This document shows positions 8,560 through 19,325 of a DNA stretch of 21,237 bases, piece by piece (position 1 is the stretch's first letter; each line of letters begins with the position of its first letter). This DNA is from Neelides folsomi. Lineage: Eukaryota; Arthropoda; Collembola; Neelipleona; Neelidae. Where the stretch lies: contig JAQGBZ010000670.1 in the NCBI GenBank assembly GCA_034687125.1, positions 1-21,237 of the forward strand. The letters are read 5' to 3'. Below the pieces are notes generated by a model. The model was not told where the DNA came from. It did not search any database and worked only from the letters and a program-made list of their open reading frames with translations. Position numbers and translations under genes: made by a program.

Positions 8560-8600
8560 TATATAAAAGCTTCTAAAGTTCTCCTTTCATTCTCATTCAG
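8560..8600 (+). promoter_or_regulatory. Core promoter (TATA plus initiator) of the 8882 gene
   Basis: TATATAAAA lies at 8560-8568 and TCATTCAG at 8593-8600, giving an initiator A at 8595 or 8599, 33-37 bases from the TATA box. The sequence before it is locally GC-richer. The predicted leader to the ATG at 8882 is about 285 bases and contains a poly-T tract. Confidence 0.65.
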
Positions 8601-8646
8601 AATTTCAAACAATCATCAAAACACTTCTCTTTTATTATTATTAGCA

Positions 8647-8690
8647 TTTTTATTTTATTTTTACTTTTATTTTTATTTTATTTTTTCTAT
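8647..8690. repeat. TTTTA-type simple repeat in the 5' leader
   Basis: TTTTA/TTTTTA units repeat for about 45 bases between the presumed transcription start and the ATG of the secreted-protein gene. The leader may also contain an intron: TTAATTAACAG ending at 8873 resembles an acceptor just before the ATG. Confidence 0.8.
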
Positions 8691-8881
8691 TATTATTGTT
8701 ATCACCATTATTGTTATTTGAAATTGACAGTTTAGGAGAATAAGAGCGAAAGAACATGGGAAATTATACAAGTTGTTAATTTAAATTGGAGACTTTAATG
8801 CTAATTGTTGTTTTAAGCTGATTGTTATTGTTTTTAAATTTGTTTACATTGGTTAAATAAGAGTTAATTAACAGAGTGAAA

Positions 8882-10143
8882 ATGAAGTGTCATATTATTG
8901 TGGGAGTTATTTTGTATATTACAATCGCTGGAAATAGTTTGCCGATTGAAGAACCAACAGGGAATTTGAAAAATGGGAGGAACTTTCGCTTTGCTGTGAG
9001 TCAACTTGTCAAAGCCTTGAAACAAACGACAGAAGACAAACCAAGGAGTTTAACATTTAGAGCTGCGGGACCGGAGAGAATTCAAATTCCGCAAGCTAAT
9101 TACCAAACTATCAATTTCCAAAATTTCCAAGTGAAGAGAAAAACCCCGGATAGCGCGGAAAGTTCAAATATCAAATTGCCGCCACCGGTGGTTGTTTCTT
9201 CCGAACCGCTTAAAATCACGGCTGGGGGAAGTGGTGGGAAAAGAGGGAGGAGTTTGAAAACTGTTGATGTCCAGGGTGTTCCGGTCATTGTGGGAGTTCG
9301 TGTGCCGGATGATCCTGAAGACAAATTCTTCACTTGGAGGAACGCAAGGGTCATTAAAGGGAAATTGGTCCCGAATGAGAATTCTCAGGTTCCGTCGCCA
9401 GTCACCATTTTATCAAGCCATAATTATTATCAGCCAAAACGAGATTATCCAAATGGCACAACAGTTCAAAAGGTAAAACAATATTTAAATTAAAATTAAT
9501 TACGATTAATTAAAACCAACATAAAATCAATTATAATTATAATTACTATAATACAATTACTATAATTTAAATATTCATTTAATTATAATATTTTTAAAGT
9601 TCGATTAAACTTTAAATTTTAAAGTCAAAAAAAATAATGTCAATTTAGTAGTTCTAGTTCAAAATTTGAACCTCAAAATTTCTCTAATGGAAAATTGGTT
9701 TAGTAAAAGAGTCCGTTGACATTGACCATCATATTTAAATTGAGTGTGTATAAATATAGGTAAAAGTTATTGAGGTGTAAATGTGTGTTTTTTGTATTAA
9801 AATGAGAGCAGAGATAAGAGCAATTTATTCCGGCAGAGGAATTAGATGGGAACAGGAGATATAAGATATGAAATACATGTATAATATATGAAATATATAT
9901 GGAGTTGATGGGTTGATGAGAATCGTGCACTTTTCATATACTTTAATGTACTTCATATACTTTAATGTTAACTCGTGTTTTTTTTTAATTCAGGTACTGA
10001 ACGTTGAAGGAACGGGCGGGGCGAAAGTGAGTCAACGAATTGACTCGACTGACTTCAAATGGGACGAACAGAAGATTCGGTTCTTTAAAGATTTCCTCAA
10101 GAAGATCTTTGTTGAAATTCCGCTCCAAAAGAAAACACAATGA
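8882..10143 (+). CDS. Secreted protein with RVPDD...TWRNARVI motif
   Basis: Two exons, 8882-9472 and 9994-10143, join in phase 0 (AAG|GTAAAA donor, TTCAG acceptor) to give 246 aa. The ATG at 8882 gives a clear signal peptide (MKCHIIVGVILYITIAG). There is no later membrane segment. The mature part is basic, with dibasic sites at about residues 85-86 and 120-121 (GGKRGRS) where a prohormone-type protease could cut. A Pro/Val run sits at about 100-107. The best conserved-looking block is PVIVGVRVPDDPEDKFFTWR at about 134-153, continuing NARVIKGKLVP. I have the impression that similar blocks occur in uncharacterised arthropod secreted proteins but cannot confirm it here. NGT near residue 191 is a glycosylation candidate. 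The C-terminal exon is amphipathic (FFKDFLKKIF). Function is unknown; an extracellular matrix or signalling role is open. Confidence 0.8.
9473..9993 (+). other. Intron of the secreted-protein gene, 521 bp
   Basis: This is the longest intron in the window. It is AT-rich, begins GTAAAA and ends TTTTTTTAATTCAG. A minus-strand open frame at 9700-9930 and a plus-strand one starting at 9913 have no motif; the latter is the exon 2 frame read back into the intron. Confidence 0.7.
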
Positions 10144-10684
10144 GAGAGACTTCCTTATCAAACAGACTATAAATGAAAACACTCCCCAATTATACACAAG
10201 TTCTTAATTGTCCTCTACTTAATTGTTAATTAACTAACTTAATTGTTAATTATACAAAATGCAGCAAGTTGAAGTAATTGTTATTTTTGTTATTAAATAA
10301 CTATTAAATAACCTATTAATTAAACTATTAATTAAATGACAAATTACTCAATTGTTATAATTGTTAAATGTATTTGTTTTTTACATGATCTTTTTTATAT
10401 GTTCTTTTATATGAAATGTTTTTATTATGCTAACAAATATAATATTGTAATTGTTTTATAATGATGAATTGATTCAATTATTGAATTTAACTTTTTAATT
10501 GTAAATTAATTTTTTTAATTAATTAATTTTTTGAAAAACATATTTATATTATTTTTGCAACAAACTTTTGAGATTAATAAACACTCATTTTTTATACATA
10601 TAGAAATTTCCATTCTAGTACATTTTTGTAATGTAACATTATATTTAAATTAACATTTAAAATAAATACAGATCAGTTATGATT
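10144..10684. other. Convergent intergenic stretch
   Basis: The 3' flanks of the secreted-protein gene (plus) and the GT31 gene (minus) meet here. TTAATTGTTAATT-like short repeats lie at 10215-10350. AATAAA on the plus strand at about 10577 is a distant candidate poly(A) signal. No coding sequence. Confidence 0.6.
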
Positions 10685-11888
10685 TTAAATATCAGTGATG
10701 TTTAAAAACTTCATAGTAAATTTCACAGTTTCGTTCCACATTCGATAAATTTTTTTCTGATCAAAAGGTTTAATATGTTTCACAATGGAAATCGATTTAT
10801 TCCCCTTTCTATCAAATTTCCATGCATCGTCAATTGTGAGCATTTTAGAAGAATAAGGATGATTCTCCACATAATTGTAATATTCCCTCAAAAGCCCCGT
10901 TAAATAAACATCTTCCATCGGAATAATTTTAACTTTATGGGCCACAGAAAAGAGACTATAAACTGCGGGAGCGGACAGAATATAACCCCGGTTACCATAG
11001 CAATAAGGAGGATAAACGATTCCACCATAATCTTCATAACTCAAATGATAATCGACTGACAAATCTCGATCCACTGTGACATTCTCCATTTGGTAACAAA
11101 AAAGATAATCATCAAATCTTGGCAAAATCGGAGCCAAAAACCACATTAAGGTCAAAGTGTCAACGAAATTGTCGTCTTGGGCTTTAATGAACCAATCGGC
11201 TGTTGGGCAAATTTCCAAAAACCATTTGAGTCCGGTTAAAACTTTATAAACAATGTTTTGATTCGTGTCCGGGAAATTTCCAACGATGAGATCGCCATAA
11301 TATTCAATTTCGGAATTAACTTTGGATTCGTTTAAATAACTATAAGGAGATTTCGGATCGTGAAGGCCAATTATAAACACAGTACGAATTTCTGCCGCGC
11401 CGTGGAATCGAATATTGGCCCAAGTGTCGCGAATTCCTTCTCTTCTTTCGAAATTATAGCGGGGACTAATTACTGCGATCACCATTTTGTATTTGTTTTC
11501 TCTAAAGTGACAAATTGTTTTGTCATAATCGCTATAAACCAATTTTGTTATTTTGTTGTAATATCCAACTTCTGTTTCCTTCCTCATAAAACAATCATGG
11601 AAAAATGCAAGAAAACCCAAAGTTCCGAATATTATTATTATACAGGAAAAAATGGAGCGCTAAAACAAAATTATTAAATATAAATAATTAAATTCGATTT
11701 AATAATTAAAATCTCATATATTTATTTAATTACAATATTAAACATTTTTATTTAGTCCCATTATGTCTTTTACACAGTATTGTATATCTCATATATTTTA
11801 TATAAAATCTTACCATGATTAAATTCATAGTCGTCCTTTCTTTCGAATACATCTTAAACGGATAAGAACGAAATTTGAAAACACTCAT
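10685..11888 (-). CDS. GT31 beta-1,3-galactosyltransferase-like enzyme
   Basis: Two exons, 11814-11888 then 10685-11659, join in phase 0 for 349 aa. The protein is type II: a 25-residue basic cytosolic tail, a membrane anchor (about 28-45, FSCIIIIFGTLGFLAFF), then a lumenal catalytic domain. Family GT31 motifs in order: RREGIRDTWA (97-106), VFIIG (about 119), EYYGDLIVGNFPD (144-156), IKAQDDNFVD (183-192), YPPYCYGNRGYILS (241-254) and EDVYLTGLL (274-282). Such enzymes act in the Golgi and transfer Gal or GlcNAc from a UDP-sugar in beta-1,3 linkage to glycoprotein or glycolipid acceptors. The metal motif, usually KxDDDxF, reads KAQDDNF: the first Asp is Gln. Candidate N-glycosylation sites include NES (135), NVT (218), NKS (312), NET (334) and NIT (345). 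Donor and acceptor specificity cannot be told from sequence alone. Confidence 0.92.
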
Positions 11889-12989
11889 TTTTAACGAGCA
11901 TTAATAATAACACAATGACATTTAACTTTTAGTTAAAATACAATAATATATAATACAAATCAGGGGTTTTAAGCTCTAAATAAACATTGTTTGAATTCAT
12001 GGAAAAACTGGAGGATCAACCTTAGAAGGAAATTAAAATTGTAGTTAATATTTGTATAAAAATACACATCTGTTCAAATTAACATTTGGCTGTGCAATTA
12101 AATGAATCGAAATTAGGTGAATAATGAAAATAACGTTTTGTTTATTAAATGATTTGAATCTCAAAACTATTACATTTACTTTTACACACGTTTTACATTC
12201 AATGACTATAATCACACATAAAAATATATACATACATACATGAAATTAGGAGAAACTTGATTTGGATGAAACTGGAAGTGAAATTTTCGATTTGTCAGTT
12301 TTGCTCAGCAAGTTTTATTTCCTTTTGTAAACTTGGAGATTTAATTTTTGTGGAATCACAATTTAAAATTTAAAATGTTTTAAATAACATTAACTATCCC
12401 ACTTACGGTTAATTATATTTTATTATAAAATGTTCAGCATATTTATTAAACTGCCCCGTCTACTGTTGGTGAGATCTAATCCATGCTTTTGTTTTCCACC
12501 ATCATTTAAACAACACGTCTTCATGTCGTTCGTACGTTCGTCGGCTCGTCGTTGTCGCAATTTCTCTTTCATCTTTTCATTTTAATTGTCTTCCAATCTC
12601 TGTTAGCATGTTAAGCACCGACAGCTTTAATTAAAGGTATTGGTTGTTACTTTCAATAATTAAAACTATAACCTTATTGCATTTTAGATAAATAATTACA
12701 ACTCGTTATTCACATCCAATAATTTATGTTATTACTTCACATGACTATGAGTCACTATATTACCAACCTTTAATTTATTGGTTAAAGTCTTTAGCATAAA
12801 ACCTTATTTTTAAAACACATTCTGTATATAAAATTAACAATATAAATTTAACCATGTTATAAAAAATAAACCATTAAACAATTTTGATTTGCATAGACTC
12901 ATAATCATAAAAGTGTGTTTTTTCAACTTTAAGGTTAATCAAGCAATCTGAAGTTTCCTTTGATTGTCTTCCAAATCTAAACAATTCCA
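11889..12989. other. Divergent intergenic stretch with CG-rich patch
   Basis: The stretch separates the 5' ends of the GT31 gene (minus) and the dsRBD gene (plus). It is mostly AT-rich. A distinct CpG-rich patch lies at 12516-12559 and may mark a promoter or leader exon of the plus-strand gene. The minus-strand frame at 12045-12233 is a composition artefact. Confidence 0.55.
12516..12559. promoter_or_regulatory. CpG-rich TCGT-repeat patch, candidate promoter element
   Basis: Within a few tens of bases TCGT recurs several times (GTCGTTCGTACGTTCG, then TCGTCGTTGTCG). CpG is far denser than in the surrounding sequence. It is 430 bases upstream of the dsRBD start codon. Function is inferred only from its contrast with the surroundings. 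Confidence 0.35.
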
Positions 12990-14326
12990 ATGGCCGCTTC
13001 AAATTGTAAGACCCAAATGGAAATCGACAAAGACGAAGAAACCTGCAAGAAGATTTTGTCAACGCCAATTCCTAAAGCTGTTTTGCATCAAATGGGGATT
13101 GATTCAAATTGGGGAATTATTTTTGTAAGATTTTAATTAAAATTAAGTAATAAAAGTAATAATTATTTTTAATTATTATCAATTGAAACAAATATATTGT
13201 GGAATAATTAACTTTTGATTTGGACGAAACGAATATGGTTAGTTTTATTGATTTTAATTATTTCACTTTCAGTCCGAAGGTGCACAGATTAGAAATGGCC
13301 ACGACCCTTTGTTTAATCTATCGTTAAAAGTGCACACAAAGAGCAAGAATGTCAATGCCGAGACTCCTGACCCGACCCTTGACATTTCAATCAAATTCGG
13401 CCATAAGAAAAAAGGATTGAACCAACTTGCCCTGGAAGCTCTTTACATCATCGGACGTCGCAAATACAATTTGTCATTTGACAATTGGGCGGCCAAACGC
13501 AATTTGTCGAATCTTGGTGGGAATTTCATTGAGGTTGGATTTCAAAATTCCACCATTGGAAAAATTGAGCATTTGACTCGTTTTGCAACTCCGCCCGTCT
13601 CGGTCAAATCGGTCGGATCGGTTCAACCAAATGTGCCAGAAAAGCTTCCAAGTAAAATTGGCTACGAAGAAATTTTATGCTTCGACGATTCAGGAATTCC
13701 AAGTTGGAAATATATGAAGCGAGAACTCACCGAAGAAGAAACCCAAAAGTTGAGACGATTGCCATTTAAGAAAATGAGAAAATTTGCAATGATCAGAGCA
13801 GCTTCAATTAATTTTCCGCAAATATTAAAAGTAAATTAATATAAGATTTAAATTAATATTATTAAACGAAATAAAATAATTAAATAGTAATTACCAATAC
13901 ATTTAATTATGTAAAATATTAAAACTAATATTAATTGACTTGTAAATTTTGTAGGATTTGACCCTTACTAAAGAAAATCCGGATTTTCTTTACGAATTAA
14001 TGGTAACAATTTGCAACAGCCAGAAAATCCGATTCAAGTTTGAGTCGTTCGATTGGCCGAAATTGAAAATTTTGGAGGAAGTTCGCGATCAAGTTTTTGT
14101 AATTCTCGATGTCAATTTCCCGTCTCATTTCCGAATCTCGGAACGGACGTTCTTTGGGAATGGGCTGAACAGAAAAGAGGCGATGATCAATGCAACGAAG
14201 GATTTCCTCAAATTGCTTCAGCTCAACACAATCACTGCAACTGACAAAGGGGGAATGACCGAAGAAGAAGTCAAGGAACTTCAGAAGGAATTTGACAGAA
14301 ATCAAAGACTTCAATTGAAACTTTGA
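12990..14326 (+). CDS. Double-stranded RNA-binding-domain protein, 354 aa
   Basis: Three exons, 12990-13124, 13273-13830 and 13955-14326, all join in phase 0. An in-frame TAA at 12978-12980 supports the ATG. Two segments resemble dsRNA-binding domains. The clearer one is about 242-320: helix DFLYELMVTICNSQ, a beta strand RFKFESF, VFVILDVNF, then FRISERTFFGNGLNRKEAM leading into a helix NATKDFLKLL, the typical G-x-G-x-(S/N)-(K/R)-K-x-A ending. The N-terminal one (about 28-105) ends GHKKKGLNQLALEALYII. The region between (about 105-231) has no motif I recognise. The tail is acidic then Gln/Lys-rich. No helicase, RNase III or deaminase motif is present, so an accessory RNA-binding role is inferred. 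There is no signal peptide or membrane segment. I could not assign it to a named family. Confidence 0.8.
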
Positions 14327-14654
14327 AATTGTTAAGATAACCTAACAATGTTACCTATTAATTAATTGTCATTACTTAAATGATAGCTTTAATAATTGAG
14401 TCAGCACTTAAATAATTCATATTTAAATTCAGTTTAATATTTTTCTAATATATATAATAGTAAATTATTGAATTGTCCACTTTTTGACTTTTGAATTAAA
14501 TGATTGTAAAATGTATTATGAATGAATTATTTGCATAAACAAAAACATGCCATATTTTGATGCATAAATTATAATTGTAATATTATCGAGAATATTTAGT
14601 CATTTATTTATATACAAAGATAAAACATGAATAATTGTTAAATTGACAATTCAA
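14327..14654. other. Convergent 3' flanks of the dsRBD gene and kish
   Basis: The 328 bp are AT-rich and show no gene. No canonical AATAAA was found on the plus strand after the dsRBD stop. Confidence 0.6.
14603..14608 (-). terminator. Poly(A) signal of kish (AATAAA)
   Basis: On the minus strand ATAAATAAATGAC lies about 50 bases after the kish stop codon, a normal spacing. Confidence 0.6.
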
Positions 14655-15212
14655 TTATTGTATGAATAGTAGGGAGAAGGCGAGAACGAGACACGATGCA
14701 GCGACCCATGGACTCAAACGCTCTCCGATTCTCGCACACTTCCAAAATGTTCCAATTAACCTACAATTACACAAACAATATAAATTTTAAATACTTCACT
14801 TTATCATTACATTACCTAATTTACTTTTATTACTTCATTACAAAATCTCCACTATCAATTTCAACGACGTTAAAGTTTATGAACTTAACTTACATTTAAT
14901 TTTAACAATACAAGTTATAGCTTATTGTTAGCTTTAAAGGAATTAAAAAAAGAAATCATACCCCGTTTTATTTCTATCAAGAATTGCAGGTATCACTGAA
15001 TGCAGGTAAGTGCAGGTGCAAATGAGGAGGGCAATGACAGTGAGCAAACTTTGAAAGTTAAACAACGCCGACTGAAATATTTAATAATAATCATAATAAA
15101 AACAAATATTGCTTAACTTGCTTATAAAGTAAGATAGTTATAAATGAGGCTTATTGTTAGTATAATAATTATTGTCAAATAAAATTAGGATTTAAATATT
15201 TTCTCTTACCAT
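14655..15212 (-). CDS. kish: Kish / TMEM167 Golgi membrane protein
   Basis: Three exons in transcript order: 15210-15212 (the ATG alone), 14962-15071, 14655-14760. Phases are 0 and 2 and agree, giving 72 aa, the same length as human TMEM167A. The product starts [20 protein letters not shown] and includes [24 protein letters not shown] and ends FSLLFIQ, matching the TMEM167/Kish family almost throughout. Two membrane helices flank a conserved lumenal or cytosolic loop with DRNKTG. Family members are small Golgi membrane proteins needed in the early constitutive secretory pathway. The first intron (15072-15209) directly follows the start codon: ATG|GTAAGA. Acceptors are TATTTCAG and AATTGTAG. 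The gene is head to head with the zinc-finger gene, 286 bases apart. It is too short and too split to appear as a single long ORF. Confidence 0.95.
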
Positions 15213-15498
15213 GATAGAATACGATTCGCTAAATTGGTTAAAAATAATTTACATCAACTTAATTAACTAACTATAATGTGAATTATATTCAATAATCAAT
15301 TATATAATAAAATCTTGAACTCAGGTCAATACAATTCAAAGTGTGTGAATGAGCAGAGCAGAATTTATCTTTTTCGTTCTCTTCATACTTTCACACAATT
15401 TCGACTTCTTCATAACTTCAAATTAACTTTTAATTAACTAAACTTAACTTTAATTTTAATTATTCAACAACAGTAATAACAGTTTAAACCGGTTTAAG
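15213..15498. promoter_or_regulatory. Shared divergent promoter region, kish / ZAD-C2H2 gene
   Basis: Only 286 bases separate the kish ATG (minus) from the ATG of the zinc-finger gene (plus). No TATA box is evident on either side. A bidirectional promoter is the simplest reading. CTTTTTCGTTCTCTTCATACTTTCACAC near 15370-15397 is a pyrimidine-rich patch on the plus strand. Confidence 0.5.
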
Positions 15499-18400
15499 AT
15501 GGAGTGTTTAATCTGCCGATCAAATTTTTATTTAAAAGACGATCACAATTTGCTCACAATCTTTTGTAAAGTTTTCAATTTCAATATTCTTCTTTCACTA
15601 CTCGAAGAACATTTTAACACGGAATTAAAATTATGTTCAAAATGTTGTGGCGTAATTTCAACCCTTGAAGCCAACCTTGTGGCGGTAAAAAATCTTCAAT
15701 TAAAAATTCGTCAAGAAATTGAAGAAATTAAAAGTAAATTGTTTGATGCAAATACAACGAGTTTAAATGAAATCAACATTCTTCCAACGTCAATTGCAAT
15801 TAAAACTCGACTTTCATTATGTCAACGTAAGAATTTTATTATTTTAATTAAATATTTAATCACATTTTATTTACTTAATAATAATAAATCATTTACTTCA
15901 TTGAATTGATTGCTTTTACAGAATTGAAGAATCAGGCGAATTCTGGGTCGATTATACTTGAGAATTTCTTCACAACAATCCCAGAAGTTCCTTTGGATTT
16001 TGATCCCCAAATTGATGTCAAAGTTAAACCAGAAGTGAATCAATTCCTAACCCAAGAAATTCAAGATCCATTCGAAAAAGACCAATTTGGACAATTTCCC
16101 AACGTACAATTTCCAAGTACAAGGGAAGAATTTCTCATGAATGAATTTCCCATTCAATTAAACGAAGTTTGCAATTCTCCTCAGTTAATTCCATTTGATG
16201 ATGAAGATTGGGCTGAACAATTTTCTCAATCGGATTCAGGAACAGATTTCAATTCGGATCACGAGAACGAAACGGAGATAACAAAGAAAAGGTAACAAAT
16301 CGAATTATTGCAATATTCAGTTTATTAAAATACACAATATCTGTTAAGCTTTAAATTTAAATAGGTTAAACTTTAATTTACTATTAAATGTTCACACCAT
16401 TTTAAATAATTTCTATCAATCAATAATTTAAACCGTGTGAAATTAAACGAATACAAATATAATATTTTTTACACAGAATTCAGAAACGATCTCGGCGTCT
16501 TGCAACAAAACCCAATTTAGATTTAAATAAGTTAAAAGAAGAAGCAACAAAGCGAATAATTAAAATCAATTTAACTCGGGTGGATCAACCTAAAATATCA
16601 GTGCAAAAATCATCAATTATTACAATTAAAGTAAGACAATTAGTTAAATGTTTCGTATTTATGTAAATTGACTTAATTAAACTAATTATAATATAACTAA
16701 TTAAATTAATTATAATATGATGGATTTAAGTAAAGTTATTAAAACTTTGATTCATTCCAGGAAAGTCCGTGTTTATTTCCAGGCTGCAGATTTGTCGCAG
16801 GAAATGAAAAATTTCTCGAAATTCACATGAAAAGTCATTCAGGGCCATCAGAGGAGAAAAAGAAAGAAAAATTTATAAAATGTGAAATCTGTGGGAGAAA
16901 TTTTGCCAATAAGAAAAATTTGACTCATCACGAACGATCTCATTTGACCACACCAAAGTACAATTGCGGCGAATGCGGAAAACCATGTTATTACAAACAA
17001 CAATTGAAACGACATGAGGAACTTTGCTTAGCCAGGAAAGCAAAGCGAGATGCTTTTAAACCTTATTGTGAAGTCTGCAATCGAACTTACGACGATGATC
17101 CAAAATTCATGAAATTGAAGAGACACAAAAAGATCTGTAAACCAAATGGACCCAAAATACAACAAAGAACAAGAAGAAAAACAAAAGATGGAAAAACAAC
17201 CAATTTGGAAATTGTTGATGAAACATTCAAAATTGAATTTACTGAATTGAAACAATCAATTGCTTTCAACATGCCAATTCCAATTAATGAATCTGAAACT
17301 AAAGAAGTTATTGGAATTAATCAAATTCACGATAAAAATTTACAAGTTACACAGGAAGTAAATATTAAAAATAGTGCAGCGAATCTTCAAAGTGATGATG
17401 AAACTCCAGATGAAGATTTTGATTGTGAAAGTGATAATTGGACACAGAAGAAGAAATCAAAAAGTTCAGATGTTAATAAAAGGACTAAAAGTAGCGATTC
17501 CACATTAACTTTAAAGAAACAACTCAAATCTAAAAATTCGGAATCTTCTTCGGATTTTAGAAGAAATAAAAATAAATCTAGCCGGAGAAAAATGGTAAAT
17601 TATAATAACCTGTAAATATTTAATTAGTAATTAAATCTGAATTTGTAATTAAATCTGAATTAGTAATTTTAATCTGAATTATTAATTAAATTAACCATTT
17701 CTAAATTACTATAATTTGTTTTTAATTAATTTAGATGGATTGCCCATACGAGAATTGCAATTACAAAAGTTATTTAAAGCCCCGGTTCGAAGCTCATTTA
17801 AAGAACCATGAAGGAATCAAAAGGCCTTGGATTTGCGAAACTTGTGGTCAAGCTTTTAGGCAAAGATATCAATTAATCGCTCATGAAGAAATTCACATCC
17901 CTGGAAAAACCTTCCTTTGTGTACATTGTGGAAAATCCTGCATTAACGAACAACAGCTCAAAAGACACGAAGCTCTTTGTTTAATCCGCCAACAAAAAGC
18001 TACAGCAATTGACGGGAAATGTCCAATTTGCGAAAGGCAATTTCCACCAGAAGGAGACAAATGGGCAAGATATAAAAGACATGTTAAAATCTGCGAAAGG
18101 AATTACGAACGGAGAGTTTCGCAAGGCGGGATTTGTCACATTTGCAACAATCCATTTCCGAATCTCGCTCGTCACATGATCCATCACGAGTCTGGACATG
18201 TATGTCTTAAATGCGGAACTAAATTTGAAAATGCTAAAGATCTTCATAAACACAAAAAAGAGAAACATTCCGCTGCCCATGCGCCTGATAGAGAAAAATG
18301 TGAACAATGTGATAAATATTTTAGTAAGTTTCAATAATCATTTATTTTACAGTATATTTAATTACATTTAATTACATTTAATTCTATTATATTTAATTTA

Positions 18401-18924
18401 ATTATGATTGTTTAATTTAATTTTAATTGTTTATATCAGGTAATAAAAATCTCCTCAAAATCCACACAGAATCTGTTCATGATAAAATACTCAACCACTT
18501 TTGTCCAGTTTGTAATAAAGGCTATTACGCCTTGTCAGGAATGAGAATTCACATGGCAGTCCACGACGAATCGTTAAAAGTCGTTTGCCAATTCCCTGGC
18601 TGTGGGAGGAAATTCAATCGCCCAAGTTTGCTCAACACTCATTTCAGATCTCACACCCAACATCGGCCTTTTATTTGCCGTTTCTGCCCAAAGTCATTTC
18701 GATGCGGGACGAATTTACACGTTCATGAATCAACGCATTCAAAGGAGACTCCTTTTATGTGCGAGAAGTGCGGGAAAGGATTCAAAGACGCTTGTTTCCT
18801 TCGTCTTCACATGAAGTGGCACGAAGGGGCTTACAAAGAAGCTAAAATCAGGAACCGGAAACTAAAACTTGCTAAATTGAAGGAAATCAGAGAGGCAAAT
18901 GAAGAAAATGTTCAAATTGATTAA
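15499..18924 (+). CDS. ZAD/C2H2 zinc-finger transcription factor, 919 aa
   Basis: Six exons: 15499-15826, 15922-16291, 16477-16630, 16761-17594, 17735-18323, 18440-18924. Phases agree throughout. Residues 1-50 carry two CxxC pairs (C3/C6 and C46/C49) spaced as in ZAD, the arthropod zinc-finger-associated dimerisation domain. A coiled-coil-like helix (NLQLKIRQEIEEIKSK) and a long acidic, Gln-rich linker follow. A basic patch (KKRIQKRSRRL) spans exons 2-3. From residue 288 about 15 zinc fingers follow in two blocks: four in exon 4 (288-404), then a Ser/Lys-rich linker, then seven in exon 5 and the exon 5/6 junction and four C-terminal. Several are C2HC, for example those containing QQLKRHEELC and QQLKRHEALC. 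One exon 6 finger has the C-x4-C form (CQFPGCGRKF). The role is inferred as sequence-specific DNA binding in the nucleus; the target is unknown. The tail is Lys-rich. Confidence 0.92.
17627..17690. repeat. 18-bp intronic tandem repeat, about 3.5 copies
   Basis: GTAATTAAATCTGAATT or a close variant starts at 17627, 17645 and 17663, exactly 18 apart, with a partial fourth copy. It lies in the intron between exons 4 and 5 of the zinc-finger gene. Confidence 0.85.
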
Positions 18925-19325
18925 TTTAAATAATTAATTTTTCCTTTCTAGCCTTATTTAACTTATTCTTGTTAATCTCACTTCTGTACTTTTAATTAAC
19001 ATCAATAATTTAATTATTACTTATACTTATTACCTACAAATCATTATTACATTTAAATTATTAACTTATTTAATAATACCTAATTAAACATTTTAAATAT
19101 TTTTATAATATTGAACAATAAAATTAATTTAAACGAACTTTGTAAAATACTGATTCAGTAATTGAATAAATCGTTAAATTCTTGCTTTAATTAAAATAAA
19201 AGTTTATTTTGCCAACAAACAAACAATTTGCATTAATTGCATAAATTACATAACATTTAATGTTAATTAAATGTTAATATCACAAAACACAAATACTGTT
19301 TTAAACATTAGTTAAAGAAGGTCAG
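18925..19325. other. Convergent intergenic stretch
   Basis: The stretch contains the 3' flank of the zinc-finger gene and of the Cys-rich gene. It is very AT-rich and shows no gene. Confidence 0.6.
19117..19122 (+). terminator. Candidate poly(A) signal of the zinc-finger gene
   Basis: GAACAATAAAATTAAT lies about 190 bases after the stop codon and is the first canonical AATAAA on the plus strand. Confidence 0.5.

Noticed and set aside
12045..12233. 62-codon hydrophobic minus-strand frame
   Set aside because: Hydrophobicity follows from AT-rich composition. No promoter, homology or splice context.
12874..13068. Minus-strand frame overlapping the first exon of the dsRBD gene
   Set aside because: The plus-strand model has an upstream in-frame stop, good splice sites and phase agreement over three exons. 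The minus frame has none of these.
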